From the NCBI RefSeq assembly GCF_003946405.1, contig NZ_RHOG01000032.1, positions 1 to 33,507 on the forward strand: a stretch of 33,507 nucleotides of DNA. The letters run 5' to 3'. Of the stretch, positions 1 to 7,518 are shown in pieces (positions within the stretch are counted from its first letter, which is position 1; each line of letters starts with the position of its first letter). The DNA comes from Lacticaseibacillus yichunensis. Its GTDB lineage: Bacteria > Bacillota > Bacilli > Lactobacillales > Lactobacillaceae. The notes below the pieces were generated by a model. It was not told where the DNA came from. It did no database searches and worked only from the letters and a program-made list of their open reading frames with translations. A program made the translations under genes and the position numbers.

Positions 1-62
1 GGAGGTAAAAACCTGAACGAACACCGTCGTTGTGCACTTTAGCAAAACGGCGGTCCAAAAAA

Positions 63-431
63 ATGTCCGCACGCCCCTTCTTCAAGTCGCTGTTTTCAAG
101 TGTGACGTACTTATTGTCTTTCAATTTGTTTTACGACCTTGCTTTCCAGGTGACTCTCAGTATCTGGTTCGATGTGCCACTGGCTTGTGTGGCCGTCGCG
201 TTTGGTTACTATTGCTGCATATCAGAGAATGCCTCAACGGTTGGCGTTGACGTGATTGCCTTAATTCTGCATCGGCGTAACGAACAAATTCGAATTGCAC
301 CAACGATTCGTAATATCAACTTTGTCATCCTTGGCGTTGGTCTATTTGTTTTCGGTTGGAAGAGCGTGGCGTTCGGCATCGGCTTTAGTATTCTGTATGC
401 TTGGATTCTGAGGCATATGCTACGTGAATAG
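63..431 (+). CDS. Small multi-pass membrane protein, function unknown
   Basis: A 122-residue hydrophobic protein that I do not recognise. About three membrane-spanning stretches are visible: a long one around residues 20-55 containing LACVAVAFGYYCC, a second around NFVILGVGLFVFGW, and a third near the C-terminus (VAFGIGFSILYAWIL), with basic residues between them. I chose ATG 63, preceded by a weak GGCGG at 49-53. A TTG at 30 in the same frame would add 11 residues, but the GGAGG at 1-5 is too far from it to serve. The gene ends at the ribosome binding site of the next gene, so the two are probably co-transcribed. The promoter and any upstream partner lie outside the window. Confidence 0.6.
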   Translation: MSARPFFKSLFSSVTYLLSFNLFYDLAFQVTLSIWFDVPLACVAVAFGYYCCISENASTVGVDVIALILHRRNEQIRIAPTIRNINFVILGVGLFVFGWKSVAFGIGFSILYAWILRHMLRE

Positions 432-442
432 GAGGTGTGAAA

Positions 443-1138
443 ATGCAGGTTCGAATCGCAACTTTTAATATGGCTTCAGGAGAAGATCCAGATTGTACAG
501 CCGTAGAGCGACTGTTTGTCGATGAAGATCTGGATGTGATCGGTTTGCAAGAAATCGAACGCTTCACAGCGCGTGCACCATACGATATGCTTCCGATTGT
601 TGCAGGTCGGAACTACCAATGGCAATTTGCCCCAACGCTTGCGCTAATGGGTGGCCAGTATGGAATCGCGACTTTTGCCAGACATCAGATCTCCCAGGTC
701 AAGATTCATAAGTATGGTGTCACCGGTGAGGAGGACCGAGTGTTTATCAACGTAGTCATACGGCTTGGCGACGATACGCTTTCGTTCTATAATACGCACC
801 TGTCGTTTGAGACACCAGCAATACGCAGTGCACAGGTGGCGGAGCTGATGCAGGCGGTACACGACGATAAACACCGAAACAAGGTGGTCGTTGGAGACTT
901 CAATATGGATCAGTCCCTCAGTGAATGGGAGGCGTTTGACTCTTCCTATACACGGGTCAATGGAAATTCTGGGCACTGGTTTGACACGTACAAATGGCGA
1001 GATTCGGCCATGAAGGTTAATGCAATCGACAACATTATTCTGTCCCCCGGAATTAACTTGGTTGAGGCACACGTGGTCCGGCGAATTTTGTCTGACCACC
1101 AGATGCTCGTGGCAACAATCTCCTTGCCAGATATGTGA
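443..1138 (+). CDS. Endonuclease/exonuclease/phosphatase (EEP) family protein
   Basis: A 231-residue metal-dependent phosphoesterase of the EEP superfamily (DNase I/AP endonuclease/sphingomyelinase fold). The signature motifs appear in order: TFNM near the N-terminus with Asn9, GLQEIE with metal-binding Glu37, YNTHLSFE, VVGDFNMD, AIDNIILS and the C-terminal SDHQMLVA with the catalytic Asp-His pair. The full motif set suggests an active enzyme. There is no signal peptide, so it should act in the cytoplasm. The substrate (nucleic acid, phospholipid or sugar phosphate) cannot be read from sequence. ATG 443 sits 7 nt after GGAGG (431-435); an upstream in-frame GTG at 437 is too close to that site. 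It follows the small membrane protein by 11 nt and is followed by a terminator hairpin. Confidence 0.85.
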   Translation: MQVRIATFNMASGEDPDCTAVERLFVDEDLDVIGLQEIERFTARAPYDMLPIVAGRNYQWQFAPTLALMGGQYGIATFARHQISQVKIHKYGVTGEEDRVFINVVIRLGDDTLSFYNTHLSFETPAIRSAQVAELMQAVHDDKHRNKVVVGDFNMDQSLSEWEAFDSSYTRVNGNSGHWFDTYKWRDSAMKVNAIDNIILSPGINLVEAHVVRRILSDHQMLVATISLPDM

Positions 1139-1248
1139 GTATCGCTACTAGTTGCTGGCCACTATAAGCGGCGCGTCGCAGAACCAGATCAACTGGCAGC
1201 TGATAGTCTGACTGCTCACCTCAGTCGGATTGCCAGATCATAAGAAGC

Positions 1249-1298
1249 AAAGGGATTTCTCGGTGCGTGTCTGCGCATTGAGGAATCCCTTTTGCTTT
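1249..1298 (+). terminator. Rho-independent terminator after the EEP gene
   Basis: A 13-bp stem pairs AAAGGGATTTCTC (1249-1261) with GAGGAATCCCTTT (1280-1292), with one G-U wobble. The 18-nt loop contains its own TGCG/CGCA pairing, and TGCTTT follows. It lies 110 nt beyond the EEP stop codon. The symmetric flanks (AAGC before, GCTTT after) extend the stem with a bulge, so it may work in both directions. Confidence 0.65.
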
Positions 1299-1553
1299 GG
1301 GGACCGCCATTATATGAAAGAAAAGCCGAGATAAAGTTCCTCTTTCCAACTCCCAAAAGCGGTGGGGCTTTCGCTGGATATACAAAAATCGGATAACCTT
1401 GCACGCAGAACACACATCTGTTGCTATTTAACACACCTATGTTAGTGGTCCCCAGCCGCGGCAGTCGGGCTTTTTGCCCCAATCGTGCCTCGCGTTTTCG
1501 CCACTTTCTAGCACTTTTCTTCCTATTATATAGACACAATTTTTGCCACAAAA
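1299..1553. other. Gene-free stretch
   Basis: Together with 1139-1248 this forms about 500 bases without a supportable gene between the EEP gene and the convergent GH2-GH43 operon. Apart from the two terminators described separately and a small GACTG/CAGTC hairpin near 1210-1226, I see nothing in it. Confidence 0.5.
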
Positions 1554-1595
1554 AAAGGCCACGTCAGTTCCGGGGGAGGAAACGACGTGGTCTTT
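1554..1595 (-). terminator. Terminator of the minus-strand GH2-GH43 operon
   Basis: A 12-bp stem pairs AAAGGCCACGTC (1554-1565) with GACGTGGTCTTT (1584-1595), extended inward by GTTCC/GGAAAC pairing. Read on the minus strand it runs into seven T residues (opposite the A run at 1550-1556), the classic intrinsic terminator layout. It lies 74 nt beyond the end of the GH43 reading frame. Confidence 0.8.
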
Positions 1596-1668
1596 CCAAA
1601 AAGGGAGGAAGAGAATTGTGCTGGACCCGGTTCTGGGGGAAAGGGTATCAGCGTAAGGCGTGATGCAG

Positions 1669-2619
1669 TTAAGTAAATGCGACGGGGATGCCGGGCGTGA
1701 TGGGATGGCCGAAGACTGGATCGCCGGTAGCGGTCCAAGTGAACGGCTGCATGCGGATGTTGCGCATCGTGCCGGCGCCTTGGTGAATCGCGGCGTGGTA
1801 AACGAGGTAATCTTGCCCACTGGCGCTGGTGATGAACGAGCAATGTCCCGGGGTGAAGACATGCGCCGTTTTCTCAAAAAGCGGATCGTCAGCTTTCTGC
1901 CAAGCATGTGGATCCATCGGGTCGCTGCCGATGAAGCGCAGTTGGCCGAGGCAATAATCATCGGTCCACACACCGCTGGCTGAGTAGATAATCGACAAGA
2001 AACCGTTGTGAATGAGGACTTCGGGGCCTTCATTCACGTATGGCAGGCCGCCGGGAGTGCCGCCGTGCTGTTCTCACGGGCGGGTTGGCGCTGAAATCAA
2101 CGCGCGCTCGCCAATTGGGGTCGCAGGGTCTTTGAGCCGCTGGATGTAAAGATTCTGCGCCACATTTTCCACGCCGGCCCAGCCTGACCAGATAAAATAC
2201 AGCTGATCGTGCCAGTCAAGGACGGTGCCGTCGATTGCCCAGCGGTTCGCATCCAGCTCGAGCCGCCCGACAAATTCATAGGCGCCAGCCAGTGGATCGC
2301 TGGCGTCTTGGCCGCCGCGTAAGACGTACATGCGGTGGTGGTCGTTGAGACCGTCATCGGCTGCGAAATACACGTACCAGTGGCCGCGGAGAAAATGCAG
2401 CTCGGGCGCCCAGACTTCGAAGCTATATTTGGTGCCGACCGGGGCCTGCCAGATCACGTGATCATCGGTGGTCAAGATGTCCAAGGGAGAGGAACTGGTC
2501 TTGATCAGGATGCTGCTATGCGGGCCGGCGCCACAGTAGTAATAGGTATCGCCAACGCGGATGAGCCAAGGATCGGCATACCGCTTGCCATCGTCGGGCA
2601 GCGGGTTGGTGAATTGCAT
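1669..2619 (-). pseudogene. GH43 glycoside hydrolase interrupted by an in-frame TGA
   Basis: A reading frame of 316 codons, matching a single-domain GH43 enzyme (beta-xylosidase or alpha-L-arabinofuranosidase type, five-bladed beta-propeller). It starts at ATG 2619, 8 nt after AAGGAGG. Family features are LPDDGKRYADPW with the probable catalytic base Asp16, EVWAPELHF, AIDGTVLDW, and beyond the break NEGPE with the general acid Glu197, then YSASGVWTDDY. Codon 182 is TGA (2074-2076). The frame is the same on both sides and both halves look intact; the context (ISAPTRP-stop-EQHGGTPGG) suggests a former Trp codon TGG. As read, the product stops at 181 residues and loses the acid residue, so it should be inactive. 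A sequencing error or readthrough is possible. It follows the GH2 gene by 44 nt. Confidence 0.8.
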
Positions 2620-2663
2620 GGGAGTTGCCTCCTTGAGAAGGGGATGTGTCGAGCGGCTAAGCG

Positions 2664-4490
2664 TCAGTGACGGTAATCGGCCGCGGTGTCGTTGAGTCGG
2701 CCAAAGCGTGGAAAGACGAAGCGTTTGTGCAACTCTTCTAGTGGCGCTTTTGGCTCGCGGTCCTTGGTGAGGACCCCGTTGACTTCCTGCATGACGTCGG
2801 TCAGCTGCGTGTAGCAGTAGCCCCACAGACATTCAGACGCTTGCAGCGCATCGAGCACGCGGGTCAACTCGCTGAGATAATTATCGACCGAGGTCGCGCG
2901 GGTATAACCCCATCCGTCTTTGCGCGACGCATCAAAGCCAATCCCACCGAATTCGGACAACACGATTGGCTGGCCCTGATAGGCATACCCGCTGGCAAAA
3001 TTCGCCCAGTTGGCTGAGGATTGATCGAGAATCTTCTCAGTTGTGCTCAGCGTGTCCTTGAAGTGGTGGTAAGCGGCGCTCTCCGCGGAATCGCCGTGAC
3101 TGTAATTGTGAATGCCGATCACATCGCCATCTGTCGTTTCCCAGCCATCGTTAGTCATCACTAAACGCGTGTCATCCAGCGCGTGGACCAGGTGATACAC
3201 GGCGGTGGAGAAGTGCTGGACCTGGGTGTCGTAGTGAATGCGATCGACGCCCCAACTTTCATTGAACGGCACCCACATGATGATCGAGGGGTGGTTGTAA
3301 TCACGGCGAACGGTGTCTTGCCAAGCATCGATCACGCGGTCCACCGAGTTCTCCGAGAAATAGGGCACCGATGCGATCTCTTCCCACACGAGATAGCCGA
3401 GTTTGTCGGCCCAGTAGAGGAAGCGCGGATCTTCGACCTTTTGATGTTTTCGGCAACCGTTGAAGCCGGCCGCCTTGGCAAGTTCAATATCCTTTTTGAA
3501 CGCCTCGTCGGTGGGGGCGGTCAAAAGCCCCTCAGGCCAGTAGCCTTGATCCAGTACCAGTCGCTGGTAACACGGCCGGTTGTTCAGGAAGATCATGCCA
3601 TTTTCGCGGCTGACCTTGCGCAGGCCAAAATACGAAGCAACCGTATCGGTCGGCTGACCATCTGGCGCGAGAACGGTGAACGTGATGTCAAACAGGTTGG
3701 GGTTTTCCGGCGTCCAGGTCCAGCCATCGTTGTGAAACGAGGTACGGAAAATGTGCTGTTGCACCAGATCGATGGTGCGGACGGTGTGATTGGCGACAAT
3801 GCGCACCGTATCCTCGGCGACCAACTCGCCTTTGAAGGAGATTTCAATTTTCAAGTTACTGCCAATCGCGGCATCACTGAGCTCAGCGGCGATGCCGATG
3901 CTGGTGTGATCCAGATCAGGGGTCAGGCGCACGCTGGCGAGGCGGGCGGCATCGACGATCTCTATCCATACCGGCTGCCAGATACCGGTGGAGTTGGTGT
4001 ACCAGATGGCTTCGGCATGACCGGTCCAAGACTGTTTGCCACGGGGCAGGGTCTCGTCGTAGGTGCGGTCCTCCGCGCGGACGGTGAGGACTTGTTGGGC
4101 ATCGGCGATCAATGCATCGGTGATGTCGAAGGAGAAACTGCTATCGCCGCCTTCGTGGTGGCCGACCAGCTGGCCGTTGACATAGACATCGGCAAAATAA
4201 TCGACCGCCCCGAAATGGAGCAAGGCACGTTGACCGGCTTGGGGCGTTGCAATGGCGAGGTCGCGCTGATACCACACGATGTCATGCACGGTCTGGTCGT
4301 CGATGCCACTGGCTGGGGCTTGATAAACAAACGGCACGTTGATCTGGCTGTGGTCAGTCGGGAGACCTTTTTCCCAGTGGGCACCGCGGCCGCGATCGTT
4401 ATCATCGAAGCTGAATTGCCAGGTGCCATTGAGCGATTGCCAGTCGCCGTCGCGCACGAATTGGGGCCGTGGATATTCCGTTCTTGCCAT
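2664..4490 (-). CDS. Glycoside hydrolase family 2 (beta-galactosidase/beta-glucuronidase-like)
   Basis: A 608-residue GH2 enzyme hydrolysing a terminal beta-linked sugar; the sugar (galactose, glucuronate or mannose) is not settled by sequence. The N-terminal jelly-roll sugar-binding domain (about 1-180, with LNGTWQFSFDD and a VYVNGQLVGHHEGG-type motif) is followed by an immunoglobulin-like domain and a TIM barrel. The acid/base Glu411 lies in FNESWG and the nucleophile Glu513 in LSEFGG. The protein is short for LacZ because it lacks the extra C-terminal domains. It has no signal peptide and should be cytoplasmic. ATG 4490 begins the conserved MARTEYPRPQF start, although the ribosome binding site is weak. 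It is the first gene of the operon that continues into the broken GH43. Confidence 0.9.
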   Translation of the reverse strand: MARTEYPRPQFVRDGDWQSLNGTWQFSFDDNDRGRGAHWEKGLPTDHSQINVPFVYQAPASGIDDQTVHDIVWYQRDLAIATPQAGQRALLHFGAVDYFADVYVNGQLVGHHEGGDSSFSFDITDALIADAQQVLTVRAEDRTYDETLPRGKQSWTGHAEAIWYTNSTGIWQPVWIEIVDAARLASVRLTPDLDHTSIGIAAELSDAAIGSNLKIEISFKGELVAEDTVRIVANHTVRTIDLVQQHIFRTSFHNDGWTWTPENPNLFDITFTVLAPDGQPTDTVASYFGLRKVSRENGMIFLNNRPCYQRLVLDQGYWPEGLLTAPTDEAFKKDIELAKAAGFNGCRKHQKVEDPRFLYWADKLGYLVWEEIASVPYFSENSVDRVIDAWQDTVRRDYNHPSIIMWVPFNESWGVDRIHYDTQVQHFSTAVYHLVHALDDTRLVMTNDGWETTDGDVIGIHNYSHGDSAESAAYHHFKDTLSTTEKILDQSSANWANFASGYAYQGQPIVLSEFGGIGFDASRKDGWGYTRATSVDNYLSELTRVLDALQASECLWGYCYTQLTDVMQEVNGVLTKDREPKAPLEELHKRFVFPRFGRLNDTAADYRH

Positions 4491-4578
4491 GTTGCCACGC
4501 TTCTTTCACACAGAATTGGTTGTGGGCGAGGGGACCTACAACGATTTTTATAAAATGTTGCCAATATGGGTAACTAAT

Positions 4579-4627
4579 TCTGAACCGCTTACATTTTTCA
4601 TCATATAGCAAGAAAATACAGTGTCAA
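4579..4627 (-). promoter_or_regulatory. Promoter of the GH2-GH43 operon with a cre-like site at +1
   Basis: On the minus strand a perfect -35 TTGACA (4622-4627) is followed after 16 bp by TATGAT (4600-4605). Just downstream, ATGTAAGCGGTTCAGA (4579-4594) matches the left half of a CcpA cre site (TGTAAGCG) but not the right half, so it is at best a weak cre. It covers the expected start of transcription, a position suited to repression. An imperfect palindrome, TTGCCAATATGGGTAA (4558-4573, 12 of 16 positions symmetric), follows and could be an operator for the divergently placed regulator. Confidence 0.65.
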
Positions 4628-4685
4628 CGGGGCTTTGACGTTCTGTGATAAAAGTGAACGACCGGTCGCTACCCCACAAAATTAG

Positions 4686-4694
4686 TGCTAGAAT
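4686..4694 (+). promoter_or_regulatory. Extended -10 promoter of the ArsR-type regulator
   Basis: TGC-TAGAAT (4686-4694) forms an extended -10 element. No good -35 lies at the right distance, which is usual for extended -10 promoters. Transcription would begin near 4701, leaving a short leader before the ribosome binding site at 4722-4729. Confidence 0.5.
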
Positions 4695-4738
4695 GTTAAC
4701 TGAAATGGCAACTATACCACTTGGAGGAGGCCATCAAA

Positions 4739-5656
4739 ATGGAACTTCAACTGGATGAAAACGCGCTGGTAGTGCTTCATGCGCTGGATTCTGAGACGCG
4801 CATCGAGATCATGAATCAGCTGGCAAAGCAACCGATGAATGTGACTCGATTAGCCAGCGAATTGCATTACAGCAAGGCAATCGTTTCTAAGCATCTGAAG
4901 GCGCTGGGTGAAGCGGGGCTGATCGTCCAGCGCGCCGACACGCAAGGGGATAAACGTCAAAAAGTATTCGCGGTGCAGGCCGCCAACATCAACTTTTCGT
5001 TGCCAGAGACTGTCTATCCGGAATTCAAGCGGCTGGATTATGAACTGCCCCTCGGCAACTATTTTGCCAATGAAGGCATCGAGCCGAGTTGCGGCCTGGC
5101 AAATAAGGATGAGGCGATCGGCGACTTCGATGACCCGACTGTCTTTCTCCAACCGGAACGCTTGTCTGCGTCTCTTCTTTGGTTCACCAAAGGCCGTATT
5201 GAATACATGCTGCCAAATGAGGTGAAAGGCAACCGCCGCGCCGAGATGATCGACATCTCGTTTGAGATCTCCTCGGAATTCCCAGGCTCGAACAATAATT
5301 GGCCTAGCGATATTTCGTTTTGGCTCAATGATGTGAAGATCGGGACGATCACCGTGCCGGCGAATTACTCGGACGTGCGCGGCAAGTTGACCCCGCGGTG
5401 GTGGCCGTCGACGCATAGTCAATATGGGGTGCTCAAGCATCTGCATATACAGCGAGACAGCACCGGGCTGGACGGCTATGAGATCTCAAAGGCATCATTG
5501 GCGAATCTCGACCTGCAGGACAGTTCAACCTTACGTTTTGCAATCGGCATCGATCCGACTAGTCCGCATCAAGGCGGCATGACCTTGTTTGGCAAGGACT
5601 TTGGCAACTACCCACAGGACATCCATGTGACTTATTATTTTTCCAAGGATGAGTAG
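4739..5656 (+). CDS. ArsR-type winged-helix regulator with a large C-terminal domain
   Basis: A 305-residue transcription factor. Residues 10-80 form an ArsR-like winged helix; the recognition helix region NVTRLASELHYSKAIVSKHL is at about 34-53. The remaining 220 residues form a beta-rich domain with motifs WWPST.SQYG (about 220-229) and DFGNYPQDI (about 288-296). I know this architecture from Firmicute regulators lying beside glycoside hydrolase genes; the C-terminal part probably senses a sugar or glycan ligand, which is inference. ATG 4739 is chosen because GGAGGAGG (4723-4730) precedes it by 8 nt; a TTG at 4721 overlaps that site. It is divergent from the GH2 operon, an arrangement that suggests it controls that operon and itself. 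Confidence 0.85.
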   Translation: MELQLDENALVVLHALDSETRIEIMNQLAKQPMNVTRLASELHYSKAIVSKHLKALGEAGLIVQRADTQGDKRQKVFAVQAANINFSLPETVYPEFKRLDYELPLGNYFANEGIEPSCGLANKDEAIGDFDDPTVFLQPERLSASLLWFTKGRIEYMLPNEVKGNRRAEMIDISFEISSEFPGSNNNWPSDISFWLNDVKIGTITVPANYSDVRGKLTPRWWPSTHSQYGVLKHLHIQRDSTGLDGYEISKASLANLDLQDSSTLRFAIGIDPTSPHQGGMTLFGKDFGNYPQDIHVTYYFSKDE

Positions 5657-5662
5657 GCTGGC

Positions 5663-5703
5663 TGGCGGCTTCGTCGAAAAGAAAAGATGACACCGCCACT
5701 TTT
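5663..5703 (+). terminator. Weak hairpin after the ArsR-type gene
   Basis: TGGCGG (5663-5668) pairs with CCGCCA (5693-5698), followed by CTTTTC. The stem is only 6 bp with a long loop, so termination is probably partial and the next gene may still be co-transcribed. Confidence 0.35.
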
Positions 5704-5769
5704 CACCCTTGGCAGCGCTTTATTTCTGGCGCATGATGGCTCTCAGGACCTGTGTAGGAGGAAACGTGA

Positions 5770-6297
5770 ATGGAATCAAAAGAGAAAAAAGACGCGCGCC
5801 GCGTCAAAGAGACGCTGAAGACGTTGACGTGGCCGAAGAAGATTGGCTATCTCTGGTACAGTTACAAGGGATGGGTCATCGCGGTCGTCGCGGTGCTGGC
5901 GATGGCCATCTCGATCGGGGTCTCGGTGTCAGGCCGCTCGGAGACGGTTTTGTCGGTGCGGTTGATGGGCGACGAAGATTATTCTGAAGTAGCAACGGAA
6001 CTGAAGAAGGACTACGAGAAGGAATTGAATCTCGGCAGTCGGCAGATCGTCGATGTCTCGGCCGTCAACCTTAACCAGTATCAAGACCAAGATGCCTTGA
6101 CTGCTCAGGTCGCCGGCAACCAGATCGATCTTGTGTGGGTACTCAAATCCAGCGAGTCCAAGCGAACCAAGTTTTTCAAGAACACGGGGATGACCCGCGA
6201 ACCGAACATCAAGATGCCGGGTAAGTATGGCAAATTGTTTGTCGCGTATCAGCCGGCCAAAGTCCCACATCCCAAGACATTAGCCAAAATCAAATAA
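5770..6297 (+). CDS. Single-pass membrane protein with extracytoplasmic domain, unknown function
   Basis: A 175-residue protein that I cannot assign to a named family. A charged cytoplasmic start (residues 1-34) is followed by one membrane helix (about 35-53, WVIAVVAVLAMAISIGVSV) and an outside domain of about 120 residues. That domain begins like a periplasmic solute-binding protein (SVRLMGDEDYSEVATELKKDYEKEL) and contains QVAGNQIDLVWVL, a strand pattern resembling type I binding proteins, but it is far too short to be a whole one. ATG 5770 follows AGGAGG (5757-5762) by 7 nt. It lies 113 nt after the ArsR-type regulator and is probably co-transcribed. A role as a membrane accessory or sensor for the sugar uptake system is possible but unproven. 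Confidence 0.75.
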   Translation: MESKEKKDARRVKETLKTLTWPKKIGYLWYSYKGWVIAVVAVLAMAISIGVSVSGRSETVLSVRLMGDEDYSEVATELKKDYEKELNLGSRQIVDVSAVNLNQYQDQDALTAQVAGNQIDLVWVLKSSESKRTKFFKNTGMTREPNIKMPGKYGKLFVAYQPAKVPHPKTLAKIK

Positions 6298-6314
6298 CAT
6301 AGTGTTGCCGCATA

Positions 6315-6355
6315 AAACAGGCCACGATTCGATGATCACGAATCGTGGCCTGTTT
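6315..6355. terminator. Bidirectional terminator hairpin between convergent genes
   Basis: A perfect 17-bp inverted repeat, AAACAGGCCACGATTCG (6315-6331) and its complement (6339-6355), with a 7-nt loop. The outer A/T pairs give short T runs on both strands. It lies 17 nt after the small membrane protein and 12 nt from the end of the convergent GH43 gene, so it should stop transcription from both sides. Confidence 0.85.
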
Positions 6356-6367
6356 GCGTCTTGCGAT

Positions 6368-7276
6368 TTATTGAGGTGCGCCGGCTGGCATCGGTTGAGG
6401 CGCACTGGTTGGGCCGTTGATGATGAGCCGCGGCCCCCCATTTGCATCATTGGCGAAGACGGCGCGGTCGATCGCCATCTTACGTGGGTTTGCATGCGTC
6501 GCATCGGCGTGCACGTGATAGAGGATGAACAGCTCACTGCCGTCTGGGCTCCAAGCAAACGTGTGGTGGCCGGGGCCGTGCACCAGCTCCGTGCCGTGCA
6601 AAATGGGATTGTCTGAATGTTTGACAAACGGACCCAATGGCTTTTCGCCGATCGCCAAACCAACGCCATAGCTCGGACTGGCAAAATGTGAGCCGGAGTA
6701 CGTCAGGAGATAATGACCCTCGTGCTTGAGCATGAAGGGGGCCTCGTTGACATCACCCATCTGTTTTTCCCAGGGCTGTGAGGGCCGAAGCAATTCGACC
6801 AGGGTTTCTTCTTCGATGCCGAGCCGGTCGGGTGTCAGTTGCGCGGCCCAGATCACGTTGCCGCCGGTGAAGCGGACAAAGTACAAGTAGGCCTGACCAT
6901 CATCGTCGACAAACACATGCGCGTCGATCTCCTTGGTGGCAGGATGTAGCGGGCCAAATATTGGCTGAACGAATGGCCCGAGCGGATCGTCGCTGACGGC
7001 GATACACAGATGTTCCTCAGCGGTGTAGGTCATGATGAACTGGCCGTCGAATTCGGTGACATCCGGGGCCCAGAACCCGCGTGTGCCCCAATTCTGATCA
7101 CCGCCACGCATCGCGACTCCGCGGTCTTGCCAGTGGACAAGGTCACGCGACGTATACACTTTGATGCCACCGACTTCTTTGTCTGTGGTGGTGGGATAGA
7201 GGTAGTACTGGCCTTGGAATTGCAGAACGTCGGGATCCGCCACGTTGGCGAGAACCGGGTTTTGATAAGTTGACAT
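6368..7276 (-). CDS. Glycoside hydrolase family 43 enzyme
   Basis: A 302-residue GH43 five-bladed beta-propeller enzyme, probably an alpha-L-arabinofuranosidase, beta-xylosidase or exo-galactanase-like enzyme; the exact specificity is not readable. Catalytic features: NVADPDV with base Asp14, GFWAPDV, the transition-state-modulating aspartate region KEIDAHVF, and NEAP with the general acid Glu178. The family core is complete and there is no extra C-terminal domain or signal peptide, so it should act inside the cell. ATG 7276 is preceded by GGAGGTG at 7 nt or less. It lies downstream of the GntR/LacI-type regulator on the same strand, but a terminator (7443-7472) separates them, so it probably has its own promoter in 7277-7440; I could not identify one with confidence. 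Confidence 0.9.
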   Translation of the reverse strand: MSTYQNPVLANVADPDVLQFQGQYYLYPTTTDKEVGGIKVYTSRDLVHWQDRGVAMRGGDQNWGTRGFWAPDVTEFDGQFIMTYTAEEHLCIAVSDDPLGPFVQPIFGPLHPATKEIDAHVFVDDDGQAYLYFVRFTGGNVIWAAQLTPDRLGIEEETLVELLRPSQPWEKQMGDVNEAPFMLKHEGHYLLTYSGSHFASPSYGVGLAIGEKPLGPFVKHSDNPILHGTELVHGPGHHTFAWSPDGSELFILYHVHADATHANPRKMAIDRAVFANDANGGPRLIINGPTSAPQPMPAGAPQ

Positions 7277-7434
7277 GAGGCACCTCCGAGATCTGTCTGC
7301 CTTGATGATAGCTGGTGGTTATCCCTGACGCCATTCCTTGCGAAAAATGGCAACAAATGCGCGGTTACTTGGTGCGCGTCCAGCGGGTCGTTAACGAGGC
7401 GACTAACAATAATGGTCTGTCATCAACGAATGGC

Positions 7435-7472
7435 GCAAAAAAGGAGTCGTGACAGATTTTGTCATGGCTCCC
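7435..7472 (-). terminator. Rho-independent terminator after the GntR/LacI-type regulator
   Basis: On the minus strand GGAG-C-C-A-TGACA pairs with TGTCA-C-G-A-CTCC around an AAATC loop (two mismatches inside the stem), followed by six T residues. It lies 46 nt beyond the regulator stop codon. Confidence 0.75.
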
Positions 7473-7518
7473 AATTCTGACCATTTACATTTTTCCCTAG
7501 CCAAGTCATTTTTTTGCG

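Noticed and set aside
2620-2832. Longer N-terminus for the GH43 frame, starting at 2832
   Set aside because: It would overlap the GH2 gene and has no GH43 similarity; ATG 2619 has AAGGAGG at 8 nt.
3183-4553. Long open frame on the plus strand opposite the GH2 gene
   Set aside because: It is a GC-codon-bias shadow of GH2; GH2 has intact catalytic motifs, promoter and operon context.
7277-7434. Promoter for the GH43 gene at 6368
   Set aside because: One is expected because a terminator lies upstream, but no -35/-10 pair in this stretch was good enough to report.
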